DNA of 64,000 nt from Phylloscopus collybita (Eukaryota > Chordata > Aves > Passeriformes > Phylloscopidae), in contig JAJNNQ010000019.1 of assembly GCA_027886175.1 (NCBI GenBank), forward strand, positions 11,642,501 to 11,706,500. The letters are read 5' to 3'. The notes beneath the pieces are model-generated. The model did not search any database. It saw only the letters and a program-made list of their open reading frames with translations, and was not told where the DNA came from. Positions 49,480-60,497 of this stretch are shown here, one piece after another. Each line of letters opens with the position of its first letter. Position 1 is the first letter of the stretch. The position numbers and the translations under genes were made by a program.

Positions 49480-49740
49480 TTTACAGCTCATTATTTAAGC
49501 CCTTTGAGCTATAGCTTTAAATATCTGCTGTTGTCTCAAAAATTAAGCACCCAGCTCTGCCACCCGCGCAGAGTCCGGATGATGCAGATTCTGCAGGGCT
49601 GCAGTTTGCTCACATTGAATTGTAAGAATCTAATTCTCTATCCCTTTCTTACTCAGCATAAAGCCGATAAACCAGTTTTGTTGTTTGCGCTTCAAATTCA
49701 GCAAAAGTCATATGGTTTAGCAGGAGCTTAATTATATTTA
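49480..49740. other. Candidate conserved non-coding element, CpG-retaining
   Basis: Contains a perfect AGCTATAGCT palindrome, the CpG cluster CACCCGCGCAGAGTCCGG, AAGCCGAT and TTTGCGCTT, flanked by TAAT-type motifs (GAATTAATTTACAG, GCTTAATTATA). A 75-codon frame overlaps it without domain content. Composition is enhancer-like. Confidence 0.28.
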
Positions 49741-50194
49741 CTGGTGAGTTCAGCCAGCTCTTCCAGTGGGTTTTTTTCCCCTGATGGCACTGCAGAAACG
49801 TGCTGGCAGTGCAGATGAAAATATCCCTGCTCAGTTTCTTCCAAGCAGACAGGAGTGGCTTTATAATTCTGATAGCAGAGGAGGAGAGCTTCAGCCACCA
49901 GAAGAAGAGGGGAGGGGGGAAAGCCCAGGTTTAGAAGTTCATTGACATATGGCCCTTCATGTCACTGTGATGATCTCATTGAGGTGCTGCTCTCTGGGGA
50001 CTTGGAGGGTTTGTGTGGTCACAGTGGGGGCTGAAGTGTAGCATCTTAAATCAGCTTGAGTGGATACCAGTCCCAATCTGTCCATCAGTGTGGAGCTGCC
50101 TCCCTTGGCTCTCTCTGGGTTTGCTTCCATGGTATTGGTGGCATTTACCTCGTTCTTAATTATTTTACTCATTTTGGTTTTTGCTGTGAGGCTG

Positions 50195-50381
50195 GTGATG
50201 CCCTGGCACAGGGTGGTCAGAGAAGCTGTGGCTGCCCCTGGATCCCTGGCAGTGTCCAAGGCCAGGCTGGATGGGGCTTGGAACAGCCTGGGATAGTGGA
50301 AGGTGTCCCTGCCTGTGGCAGAAAGGTTGGAACGAAATGTTCTTGAGTTCCTTTCCAACCCAAACCATTCTGGAGTTCTAA
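50195..50381 (+). mobile_element. CR1 LINE fragment, 3' end (avian type)
   Basis: The longest avian-type CR1 tail in the window. The blocks in order are GGTCAGAGAAGCTGTGGCTG, CCCCTGGATCCCTGGCAGTG, TCCAAGGCCAGGCTGGATGG, GGCTTGGAACAGCCTGG, TAGTGGAAGGTGTCCCTGCC, TGTGGCAGAAAGGTTGGAAC and CCTTTCCAACCCAAACCATT, ending CTGGAGTTCT. All match the CR1 3' region, and plus orientation follows from the terminal repeat on the right. No coding capacity. The overlapping short frames on both strands are by-products. Confidence 0.93.
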
Positions 50382-51961
50382 CGCTGATGTATTTAACAAT
50401 ACTTTTCAGCTCGTTAGAACTGTGTCTTTGCCTCTAGGCACTTGAATAGCAATTAACAGTATCAGTACATAATAAGATACTCTCTATATGTTGAAAGTCC
50501 TTCTTTTCTGTTTATGTGTCTAGAGAACATCAAATGAAATTCAAACCTCTTGGGTGACTGTTTTTTCCCCCCACTCTTGTGCTTTTTCTTGGTGTTTGTG
50601 AATCTTGGTCTCCAGGGATCATCACTCATGCTGATGGATTTAGGTGTCTGTGGTCCATCAGCACAGAAATTTTTCACTGAATATTCTTTATAAGACTGGC
50701 TCACCATCAGAAGCCAAAGTTGGACAAGCCCTGAGCTTTGGGAATATCTTCACCTTTCTGAACTCCATTTCTTTGGCCAGAGCTAGATCCAAGAGCCAGC
50801 TGTAGTCAAAGGCAGGGAAAGTTTGCATCTGGAGATGGATTTCAAGTCTTATCTATGCTTGATTTTTCCCCAGCTCCTCTGTGGGCTCCCCAGTACCACT
50901 GTGCAGTTGCTCTGACAGGCAAGACAGAGATTTTGTAATTGGGAGCCTTCCATCATATGGTGTCCCTGCTGCGTTTCGTCGCCAGCTGTCTTCCCGGGGC
51001 TGAGGAAGCTTTGCTTTTACCATGCTTCACACAGCATTAAACTGTGTAGAGAAGGCTAAATACTGTAGTCCAGATGCTGCTTTCCCTTTGCCTTTTATCA
51101 GGCTAGAGAATAATCTCACTCCTGGGATGACACTTTGCTCCTGTTCACCGCTGCCTGACTGCAAAAGACTCCTGTTCCTCCTCAGTCCTCCTTGTCCCCT
51201 GGCCCTTTGGCAGAGGGTTATTTCTACTGTGGGCTGATTGCATTATTTACATATTTACTTTAACTGATAAAGTAAATATTTATATTTTATAAATACTTTA
51301 TATTTTACTCTATACTTTACTTTTATTTTCCTTTTTGGGATATTTTGGTGGGCTTCACTCCAGTTGCATCACGGAGACAAGCAGAATATGTAGTGTTTTT
51401 TCTTTCATTTTTCTCTCATATGTGCATTTTTTTTTAATAATCCTTAAAACAGGAATGGCAGTGACATCTTTTAATATGACTGGTGCTAACCTCTCTAGTT
51501 ATTTATCTAGTGAAACTGAAGTTTTCTGCAGTATCCACAACACCAAGGGGCATTATTTGAACTCCTCCCCATTTCCTTCTCCATTTCTATTTGGGAGTGC
51601 TCCTTATCCGCTTGTATCCTGCGAGGGAGGAATTTTTTGAGCCTGAAATGAAGAAGCAGCCCCTAAGGGGACTTTAATACAGAGAGGTTACAACTCAGAC
51701 AATAATTTGGGTCCATTTAAATGGCATGTGGGTGTGGGTTTAAATAAATAGCTTTAACCTTTAGCTTACTGATGGAACTGAAAATAGATACAGGGTTGGG
51801 CATATTGGAAGAAATGTGCCATTGCTGCCAGCATTACTTTGAATAAATAGATCTCTCTTCAGGGCTGTCAAACCAGCACCTTTGCTAGTAAGAAGCAATA
51901 AGATATTTTTTCTTTTTCCTCTTCTATTTTTTAACCAGCAGCCAAGTCTAAAAGAAGCTCT

Positions 51962-51965
<4 letters not shown>

Positions 51966-51992
<27 letters not shown>
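51966..51992 (+). repeat. T27 homopolymer tract
   Basis: Twenty-seven consecutive T, read as a poly-lysine stretch by a minus-strand chance frame. No retrocopy body was recognised beside it. Confidence 0.95.
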
Positions 51993-51997
<5 letters not shown>

Positions 51998-52729
51998 GGT
52001 GGTTTTGTATTCCCAGGCTTGCACTTTGCAATTTTCTTACATCACCTAGACTTTTAATAACATTCATAGATCTTTGTGGCTATTTAATTGCCCAATTACA
52101 CCTGTATGTAGACTTTTTTTTTTTAATACCCTAAAGGCAGGAATTAGAGCATGTGTTGATCTTACTCGATGTTTGCTGTGTTTCAGCCAGGAACTCTGTA
52201 AACTGCTTTTTCCTCACCTATTATTCATGGCTCAGGAAGTAGAGGAGAGCTCATGGAATTATTTGCTTGGGTTAGAGGCCAGAAATTGGTGGACCTGCTC
52301 TAGCTGAATTATAATCCTCTCTAGGCTGAGCTCTGTCCTGCTGCCCAGGTAGTAGATATGGAATAGATATGAGCTCCTGTACTTTGCATCTTCAGAAGAA
52401 CAGCAGAATTACGAGCAGAATTTGTCTACAAATGTGTATCTAGTGAAGAGATATGAACTTCGTTCTTATTTTAACCTCATACCAATTTGAAAATCTGATC
52501 CAGGATATTGTAATGTGGTAGCTACTCAGTTGTCCACAAAGAGTTGATTTAAAGTCAAAATCTGTTCATGGGAGGGGAAGAGCAAGTTGTTGCTTTATCT
52601 GAGGGGATGAAGAACCTTTTTGAAACTCAAATGAAACAAAGAAACCCCAAGAAAAAAAATGCCATGGAATAATTTTCTTAATATATCCAAGCTGCTGGGT
52701 GATATTTTGGTACTAAATAGCAGTGTTGT

Positions 52730-53200
52730 AAATGCGTGTTGCATTCTACAGCCCTAACCCAGTCAAGCAGCTGAGCGCCCTTGCTGTTCCAAGCTGCAGC
52801 TGCATTTTCTTTTCAAAGATCAGTGGCATTAACAGCAGCTCAGGTCTCCCACCCTCCGAAAGGATGAGTCTCAGCGGCGTGGGAATTGCCTTGGTAAATA
52901 AGGTGCTGATAGAGAACTACCAACTTTAGATCTTGTAAAGGCAGCGAGGTTTCTCGGAGGAGTGCAAAGCTATTTTCAGCTGCTGATTTGCTCACGGAGC
53001 ATAAATGTGGGCATGCTGAAATACGCAGATAATGTTTCATAGTAACCATCTGATAGCTAATAATGGCAAAGAAAAATGGAGTCGTAAGTTTGGCGTGGGC
53101 TGCAGTTTTAGTGCCATTTCCTCCTGCGGGTTGTTACTACTGGCTGTACCTGCTGAGAGGCAGATACGTAGTTGCAAAGCGTGCCAAGGACAGATAAATT
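52730..53200. other. Candidate conserved non-coding element, CpG-retaining
   Basis: About fourteen CpGs are spread over some 460 bases (for example GAGCGCCC, CTCCGAAAGG, AGCGGCGTGG, CTCGGAGGAG, ATACGCAG, GAGTCGTAAG, TTGGCGTGGG, AGATACGTAG). The surrounding kilobases have almost none. The block also has E-box-like CAGCTG sites and TAAT cores (ATAGCTAATAATGG). It is not a CpG island by density and contains no supported exon. Of all the non-coding blocks, this one most looks like sequence kept by selection, though this rests on composition alone. Confidence 0.35.
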
Positions 53201-54554
53201 CATTTTCACCTTTTATGCCTGAACAGGTTGCTGCCCCACTGCAAACAGGTTGCAGCCTTGTGTTCTGTAAAATGTGCTGCAGTGTCAGCCTCACATAACT
53301 GCATCACACCGCAGAGTACCACACTCTGGGGGAAGATGTTTTGGCCTGAAGCATAACAAAACACCTGAAATTTGCCTATGCAAAACAGATTGGGTGTGAT
53401 TCACTGATGTGTGAGCAAATTTTGCAAGGAACCTCTTTGGTAAGAGCAGCATGGTTGGTGGTGGGGTTGTGATTTCACATTTTGTGTGTGGGGGAAGAGC
53501 TGTGGAGTTGCCGAAGCTGGGGGACAAACTCTGACAAGGTGCCACCAAGAACAAAAGCTCAAGAGCTGAAGTCCAGAGGGTCAGACCTGCTTTCACAGCA
53601 GTGAGACCACTCAGCATCAATGGCAAGGACTGAAAGGGAAATTCTTGGTAGAGGTAGAGAAGTTCTTCCTTTTGAGGTTATCTGCCTACTCTCTGGTGAA
53701 TCAAGATGAGGAAGAAAGCAGCCCAGGTGGTTTAGTTGTTGTGCAACTGTTTGCAGAGGTTTCTCAAGCCCTTCCCTGAAGCATCTGCTTTTGCTGCTGT
53801 CTGATTCAGCTTTATGGTCTAAACAGAGCACTTGTCTGATCTGCTATGGCAAATTTCAAATTGTGAATATCATACAGGGTAGTCCATATGTAAACAGTGA
53901 TATTCTCTGTAAGGCGTTTAACTTCCAGGCCGTGGGCATTTTCGTGGTTTTAGGTGCATCCCTTTGAAACTTCTACTCTGCTAATCAGCGGAGTATTCAA
54001 GGATCTGTCCAGCTAAGGAGTGCTGGTCACTGTGAGCACTGAAGGCCAGTTGTGTTATCTTCATCTGCAGTCCTTGTATGAAGCATGCTCAGTGTTTTCT
54101 CCCCTGAAACAGCAATATTGACCCTGCTCCTACACCTGTGTGCCTGTGAGAACCTGCAGGGAACAATCTGTGGAGTGCACATGGCTGTGTGTGGGCTGTG
54201 TGTGCACAGAGGGTGGAGGGCAGCCCGTCTGATGCCCAACATTTCCATTTACCTGTGCAGAATGTAAAGGCAGTGTCTGTGTGTGCAGCTGTAAGGAGTT
54301 AGCACAAACAGCAGCAAAGGTGAATGTTGCAGAACGCCTTCGGGGGGAGTGGGGCACCCTGCAGTGACAAAACCTGTCCTGGCTACACCACCTGATGTGC
54401 AGGAATAAGCAGCCACTTGCCCTCTGACACTGGCTTGGGAAGGGTGAGCCCGGGCCGAAGATGTTGCTTATTCATGTAACAATTTGTGTCAAGTAGGCAC
54501 TTTCTTGTTCGTTCCTTTTGATCTTTTTTACATACCCTAATTATGGATACAGTC

Positions 54555-54860
54555 TTGACAAAGATGATAAAGGGCCTCAGGGGTTATAAAACAGGAGGCG
54601 AGGTTAAGAAAATTATGTTTGTATTCATTAGAATAGATTAAGAGGAGTCGTGACCAAGGTGTACAAAATCCAAAAAGTATTGAAGAAAAAAATGATGCTA
54701 CCAGAATATTTAAGAGAGAAGCTGTGAAGACAGGGGTAAATGGAGACAGCTGGAATTTTGAGTGGAATTGGCTGTGGGACATTTTTTCAAGGGTGTTGCT
54801 CTTGATGAGGAAAATTAAGTTGTGCTAATCAGTGGGCTGTAGGCAGACAACTTAGGACAC
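54555..54860 (+). mobile_element. Ancient amniote CR1-type LINE, 3' region
   Basis: The order AAGATGATAAAGGGCCTCAG, GGTTATAAAACAGGAGGCGA, GGTTAAGAAAATTATGTTTG, AGAATAGATTAAGAGGAGTC, GTGACCAAGGTGTACAAAAT, and later GGAATTGGCTGTGGGACATT, tracks the CR1 3' coding end and UTR known from turtles and crocodilians. In those copies the matching phrases are 'aagatgataaagggacttcag', 'gaagattaagaggtgacttg' and 'atcacagtgtataaatatc'. Heavily diverged, with no coding capacity. Orientation is plus. Confidence 0.65.
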
Positions 54861-55811
54861 AGATATGTTCTTGGCCAGAATTATAGGATATGTCATGTAA
54901 CTTCTTTTTGGAATGTCTGAGTGGGTTGGGTTTGGGCAGAGAGTAATGGATCAACAAAGAGACTACCCTTTTGTGTTTGTTTGGAATATTGAGCTGATGT
55001 GACAAATGTCAGAAGAGGGAAAGTCCCACGTTTTCATATGGAAAATGCTTTGTACAAACTTGTTGACTAAAGCAATGCTGTGGAATTGAGGCAAAGATAA
55101 TTTTGGGGGAGTAGCACAGCAAAGACAGCTTTTCAGTAGTGTGTATTGGTACAGATGTGGCAAACCAAAGATGTGTGGCCAAGAACACCACCAGCTGTGC
55201 AGCCACGTAGGCTAAAATCAGAAGGACACAGAGGCAAAATCAGTTATGGCTATAAAAGGTTATGAAATTACTTACAAACACACTGAAAGTAAGAGGAAGG
55301 CAGAAGTCCATCAGGAAGAAAGGGAAGCAAATAAATGGACCAGAAGAGAAGACAGAAATACAAAATGCCATTATTTTGCACTGCTCTTCACAGAAAGGTT
55401 AATAACTGTGTCAGATCTGTAACAGTGTTCCCTGTAAAAGGGCTTATGAGTAAAGGCAAGAACAAGATAAGGAGTATTTAGGTAACTGTGATATATTTGG
55501 GTCAGTGTGGCCTTATGAGATGTACCCACTGAATTATTTAAAACTCTCAGAAGCTTATGGAGAATAGGGCAATTGTCAGAATTCTGGAGGAAGGCAAACA
55601 TAGTACCTGTCATCACAGAGGACACTACAAGGGAAACAGAGATGTGTAAATACCCAAGAAGATACAAAGCAAATTACCTGTGACCACATACCTGTGAGCA
55701 GCACGTAGTAACTGACATGCTTTAAGCCCAGACTAATCTGATTTCTTTTTCTGATTGTGTGACTAGTACCCAGGGGAGGAGGAAAGCAAAAGCACTTTGT
55801 AACCAGGAGTG

Positions 55812-55831
55812 TGATGCTCACGTGAGCATCA
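55812..55831. repeat. Perfect 20-bp palindrome with CACGTG core
   Basis: The half-site TGATGCTCAC is followed at once by its exact reverse complement, giving a 20-base perfect palindrome with no spacer. The centre is a canonical E-box (CACGTG), bound by bHLH factors such as MYC/MAX, USF and CLOCK/BMAL1. It sits inside the decayed CR1 segment, so it probably arose by mutation there. Binding is inferred from the motif alone. Confidence 0.9.
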
Positions 55832-55916
55832 TGTTCTCATACCTGAGAGAAAGCTCAGGCTTGTGACAGTCAAAGTTCTTGATAAGTGGATCAAGAAGCT
55901 CTTGACAGACAAGACA

Positions 55917-55943
55917 AGAGCTCTGCTCTTTTAGCAGAGCTTT
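55917..55943. repeat. Hairpin-forming inverted repeat
   Basis: Arms AGCTCTGCT (55,919-55,927) and AGCAGAGCT (55,933-55,941) pair perfectly around a 5-base loop. One G-T wobble and one A-T pair extend the stem to 11. It lies 86 bases after the 20-bp palindrome and within the same CR1 remnant. Confidence 0.85.
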
Positions 55944-56999
55944 GTATGCCCAGGTAGCAAGGATTTCACTGTGCAACAGCTACTGTGGCTTTAACAAAGT
56001 CTTAAAAGAAGTATGTTAATGTTTAACTCAGATGTTATTGGACATTTTAGCCATGGGTTGTGAGAAGTGTCTGCCTTAATAATTTTGATCAGTTGTTTGA
56101 GTGATGGACCAAGAAATACAATTCCCAAGTGTGAATGAGCCCCAGTCATTAAAAAGGAAATCCAGGTGCACATACAGAATTGTTGTATAGGGACCACTGC
56201 TTTAGGTGAGCTCAGGGGATGTTGCTGTGGACCCTGAACTGAGGGGTGGCTGCTGGGACACAGTGTTCCCTAAGAATGTGGACAGCTTTGGAGAGATGCA
56301 ACAAAACCAGGTCTAGTACCTCTGTTATTTGTCTGGGGTCTGCTCTACAGACAAAATACTGCAGCTTTCCTGTGGGGAGGTAATGTGAGGAAGGGGACAG
56401 TACTGGCACATTCAGGACTATTTCAGAGCAGCTGCTTAAAACTTGAGTCATGGCCTCTTGCTACCTGACTCAAAACAGGTGGACAGTTGCCTTCATAACA
56501 AAACCAAAATTTCACAGTCTGTATGGCATGGAGCAATTGATGCACTGGTAAATCCAGTTACAGTCCTGATTTAGAAAAACACTGAAGCATCTGTTTAAGT
56601 TTTTGTCTGACAGGTTTTAACAGGTGCTAAAAGCTCTTCCCTGAACGAATTGCTTTGCTGAATCGAGACCCAATCAAGCATATGCTTGTGTTAGGCAAAG
56701 GATATATGCAGTGCATAAACTCTCTAAAGGGGGGGGAGGAATATACATTAGGATATTTTTAAATGTCTATTTTTATAAATGCTTTCTCTCCATGGAAATT
56801 GCATAGACTGCAGTACCATCCTCCTTGCTCTCTCTCCAGCATCCCTTTCCCCTGTGTATTTACTATGAAAGAGCTTTGCCGTGGGCCACAGCCTGTATTG
56901 CAGTGGAGTATCACATGAAAACTTACCTAACACCGTGCAGAAATGTGATGGGTGGGTGGAGGATGGGGAGCTAGAGGTAAGCCTTTAAAAAGTTTTCCT

Positions 57000-57245
57000 A
57001 AAGATAATTCTTTTTAAACACTCCTCAGGCTTTTGCATAAAGATTGCAGAGTAGGCATTTCAGCAGCTTAGACGAGCCCTGGATTTATGCTCTGTAATAA
57101 ATGTATCCATAGGGTGCTGCGTTGTTGTAATGATAGCAAATGACAGTAAAATTAGGAGAATTAATAATGACCCAGCTGGAATAATTTAGCACTGTGATAA
57201 GTAAACTCTAACCTAATACTCAGCGTCCTGGCAGAACTATTTAGA
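57000..57245. other. Candidate conserved non-coding element
   Basis: A complex, non-repetitive block with TTTGCATAAAG (octamer-like), TTAGACGAGCC, GGTGCTGCGTTG, GAGAATTAATAATGACC, GGAATAATTTAGC and CTCAGCGTCC. It holds three CpGs and several homeodomain cores within 250 bases. Typical of conserved enhancer sequence in amniotes, by composition only. Confidence 0.28.
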
Positions 57246-58730
57246 AAGCATGCTGAATGCAGGAGTCTGAGGGGAATCTTCTATAGAAAACAAAGTGAAA
57301 CCCTAATCACAAACAAATGCCATAGCATGTCATTAAGAGGATTAAGTGGCTTGAAATTGATGTCTAAGCCATTTTGGTTGATTGTTGCTAAAAATACCAC
57401 ATGCTTGACAATTATCTTCTGTTTGCCATCCTCTCTCCTGCTAGTTGTCTGTCATGCAGTATTATCCTTGTTTACCACTCCTGACTCATACCAGGTCTTT
57501 ATCTGTGAGGTTTGCAGCTTCGTGCCAGAGCTGATCTGGAATTCACAGTCTGATGTGTTGGCACTGGTTGGTGCCAAACCATTAATACCTTGATAGCAAG
57601 GGAGAGGCCAGGTTCAGCAAACACTGGGCTGAAACCAAAATGGAGCAGCACTAAACTTCTGGAGTTAGCTTTTTAAATAAAAATGCTTGGGTTTTAGTTT
57701 GAAATACTGTATTTTTCCTAAGAAATATTTTTTACATTGGAGTTAACAAAGTTCTTAAAAAAATTTTTACATTTCAGTGACACATTTTACAAATACATGA
57801 GTTTTATATGAACTTGAACTCATAATAACAGTCTGAATAATTACTGTTTCTGAAACTTTGACCTTTGGTCTAAGTAACAAATTTTTAAAGGTAGAAAAAT
57901 TCCTTACTCTGCCCTGCTTAGTGATTCTTAGCTATTACCTCATTGGTCTGTGCTTTGCTGAGAGGAAGAAGTTGCAGATGTATTTAGGCAAGTCACATAT
58001 TTCTGAGGGAAAGCCTTGAAAGTAGCATCGTTGTGTCTGAGTGAGTGTCACCATATGGATCATTTCCGATCTGCTCAGGCTGTCAGTGAAGGAAGTGTTG
58101 CACCAAACTCCCAGATACACGACAGGAGCCGTGGTTGCTTCCATGACTGTTTAATGTGTGTAAGCTGATTGCAGCCCTGAGCAGAGCAGGCAGCAGGGAA
58201 AGCCCCAGTTCTGATTTAAATCCAGGAATTAGTGGAGAGCCTTGCACACCGTGCAGGTGACCATGGGAATTGTGCACCTGGAGCCCGAGGGTAGGAGCCT
58301 TGACCTGCTACCCCTGGGATTTCCTGGATGTAGACATGGAACAGCTCCAGCTCCAACCTGATTCAGCATCCTCACTTGAAATATCACCCCTTGTCATTCT
58401 GGGGGCCCTGAATTATCCTGTCCGAAAATGTGTCTTCAGCATCGCAGGTTGGGTGTGGGTGTCAGCAAATTCTTCTGGCTTTTCCTCTTTGGTGTCTTGT
58501 AGCCATGCAGTGCTGGGTTGTACTGAGCTGTGCTGCTTTTGTAGTCAGGGAGAATTGGCACTGAGAGATACTGGCATGTCTGCCCTGTTGGCAAGAGGAT
58601 CAGTGTCCTGCATAATTTGAGAAAAGACAGAAGTCTCTTGTAGTGTGAGAGCTACACATGAACTAAGAAACCTCAGGTTTCCATTTAGAAGTTTTGGAGT
58701 TTGATTTTTTCTTTCCCCTGTTATCAATTT

Positions 58731-58781
58731 CATCATCATAATAATAACATCAACAACAACAACACTACTAATAAAAATAAA
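58731..58781. repeat. Trinucleotide-rich simple repeat
   Basis: Consecutive CAT, AAT, AAC and ACT triplets (ATCATCATAATAATAAC then CAACAACAACAAC then ACTACTAATAA). An interrupted microsatellite, likely polymorphic. Confidence 0.9.
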
Positions 58782-58912
58782 TGTCCTGAATCCAGCCATG
58801 TGAAATGGCAGTGTGAGATGCAGATATTTAAAGCCAGATTATTGTCCCCCAAGACTGAAGTTCAGATATTCCATGTTTTCTGGGCTGCAGGCAGCTGCAG
58901 AGGAGTTGCAGG

Positions 58913-58968
58913 AAAGAAAAACAAAACCAAAACCAAAACCAAACAAACAAACAAAACCCCCCACAAAC
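58913..58968. repeat. CAAA/CCAAAA simple repeat
   Basis: AAACC-type units shift to AAAC units and then a short C run. It is read as a K/T/P-rich chance frame on the plus strand. Confidence 0.9.
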
Positions 58969-60029
58969 CAGCGAAGTTTTAAACTGTGGTTCAGCCCATT
59001 CCTTCTCACTTGAGATGCCAGATCCACTGACCTACTGCCTCTCTTCCACGGATGCTTCTGCCCTTCCTTGGCAATATAATTACAGCATGGCTGGATGGTC
59101 AGACTGTAATCTGGATGTAATCATCCTGTTTTGAGGATGCCTGAATAAATAAATATTGATTGAAATCCTAGCTACTGTCTCCATGAGCGCTGCCTCAGGG
59201 CTGGCTCTTCAGGTGAACTTGTGCACTCTGCAGACCTCAGCCAAAGAGGGTTTTTACCCAGGCCTGAGGGAAAATGAAAGTGACAGAAGTCCATCCTGTC
59301 TGCTGCTGATGGCCATGGTGCTGCAGCTCTTCAGTGATCCTGCACCTGCTGGGAAAGTCACATATTTAAGGAACATAAGCAGGAAGGGAAGGTGCCTGCC
59401 TAGTGAAAGACATTGCCAAATGGAATTAGGATTTGTGTCTAGACAGCAATCAAAATTAGCCTTTCATCCTACATCAAGGTAATATACAAATTGTTCTGTA
59501 AGCATTAGTAAGTTAATTGTATTACTTTGAAGATGCATGCATAAATAGGCATTGAATATATTTGCTATCTTGCAAATGGAAATGAAGCTAAAATACCAGC
59601 AAAGGTGGAGACTCCACTACTGGTTTTTCTTAACCCTCCTGTTCTGACTGTGAGCTGGATTATTTTGGGTCACTGTTTCCCTTTTCAGTTGATTAACCCA
59701 GTGTAATCCTACATTCAGTGAGCATTTAGATGACCAGGTGAGATGCAGTCTTCATAAATTATTAAGACCAGTGGAAATCCCTCACACTGCACAAAAGATT
59801 TTGGCTGCAGAGCAGTAAAGGAGTTTGCTCTGAGTCACAGCTGGCATCTTTGTAAAGGAAAAGAAAAATAAAATCTTTTGAAAAAACTAAATGTAACAGA
59901 CTATAAATGAAAGAAATGTAGTTGTATGTCAGAGCAATCCATTAAATACACACAACCTGCTGAGAGATGCTAGAGTATCACTCACTCCTCTGTAAGTCAG
60001 TACATAAACTTGTTTTTAATTTTTTGGCA

Positions 60030-60230
60030 GACTTATGAAGCCAATTATCCTGGTAATAAATATTCAGCTTTAATGGGCAAGTAAATAATTAATGTTATTG
60101 CCTTTGCAAATTTAGCTTTTCAGTTATAAATTAACATAATTAAAATAGTAATGTTTCAGTGCGCATTTTACCAGCCAAAATCTAAATCAAGCAATTAAAC
60201 TGTAGGTTTTTCACATCAAATGAGTTGAGT
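60030..60230. other. Candidate conserved non-coding element
   Basis: AT-rich but aperiodic sequence crowded with homeodomain, POU and octamer-like motifs: AAGTAAATAATTAATG, TTGCAAATTTAGC, AAATTAACATAATTAAAATAG, CAGTGCGCATTTTACC. Enhancer-like composition without measured conservation. Confidence 0.25.
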
Positions 60231-60460
60231 TTATAATGATACAAACTGTGGGCATAAATTTGCTTTTCCTGGTCAGATTTATTATAGAAACATGAAGAAA
60301 ATATATTCCCCAGTAGGTGTAATCAAGTATATTATTTGAAAAAACATTAATATATACTTTAACTACTTTTTGTTGTCCTTTCACAGTGAAATAGGAAGGG
60401 GAAAGCACATTTCCCACGAGTCTCTGGCCCAGCAATAATTGCCTGTGTATAATTGTAATG

Positions 60461-60497
60461 GCCACTGTGCAGTGGCTGTCAGTGCATAGTGGCTGTC
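60461..60497. repeat. Small hairpin within a 16/17-bp tandem duplication
   Basis: GCCACTG and CAGTGGC pair around a two-base loop (60,461-60,476). The GTGCAGTGGCTGTCA phrase is then repeated as GTGCATAGTGGCTGTCA. Probably a slippage product. Confidence 0.8.

Larger units (their letters stand above)
43671..50194. other. Unique non-coding sequence, no confirmed gene
   Basis: Contains a weak exon-like segment at 47.60 kb, a T/C-rich tract at 47.17 kb and candidate conserved blocks at 46.6 and 49.5 kb, all listed. Otherwise only short frames of up to about 88 codons occur. A CACGTG inside a 10-base palindrome (TCCACGTGGA) lies near 46,004. Confidence 0.5.
50382..54554. other. Unique non-coding sequence, no gene seen
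   Basis: Holds an AT-rich stretch at 51.24-51.33 kb with a TAAAGTA/TACTTTA inverted repeat, a T27 tract and a CpG-retaining candidate element (listed). Open frames reach about 111 codons with no domains. Confidence 0.5.
55240..56140 (+). mobile_element. Ancient CR1-type LINE, decayed ORF2 (RT) fragment
   Basis: Blocks follow the CR1 ORF2 order. They are a linker-like TATAAAAGGTTATGAAATTA, a 'CTCTTCACAGAAAGGTTAATA' motif, the pre-RT run CTTATGGAGAATAGGGCAAT then CTGGAGGAAGGCAAAC then GTACCTGTCATCACAGAGG, a diverged GACCACATACCTGTGAGC, a 'AAGCTCTTGACAGACAAG' and 'AGCAGAGCTTT' pair corresponding to the catalytic-domain region, and CTTAATAATTTTGATCAG with GAGTGATGGACCAAG. Many stops and gaps mean no functional reverse transcriptase is encoded. 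It lies downstream of a 3'-end fragment in the same orientation, so the two are separate or rearranged copies. Confidence 0.6.
56141..60460. other. Unique non-coding sequence, no gene seen
   Basis: No exon is supported. Candidate conserved elements at 57.0 and 60.0 kb and two simple repeats are listed separately. Open frames reach about 116 codons (58.27-58.62 kb) without domain content. Whether older CR1 sequence extends past 56.14 kb could not be decided by eye. Confidence 0.5.
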
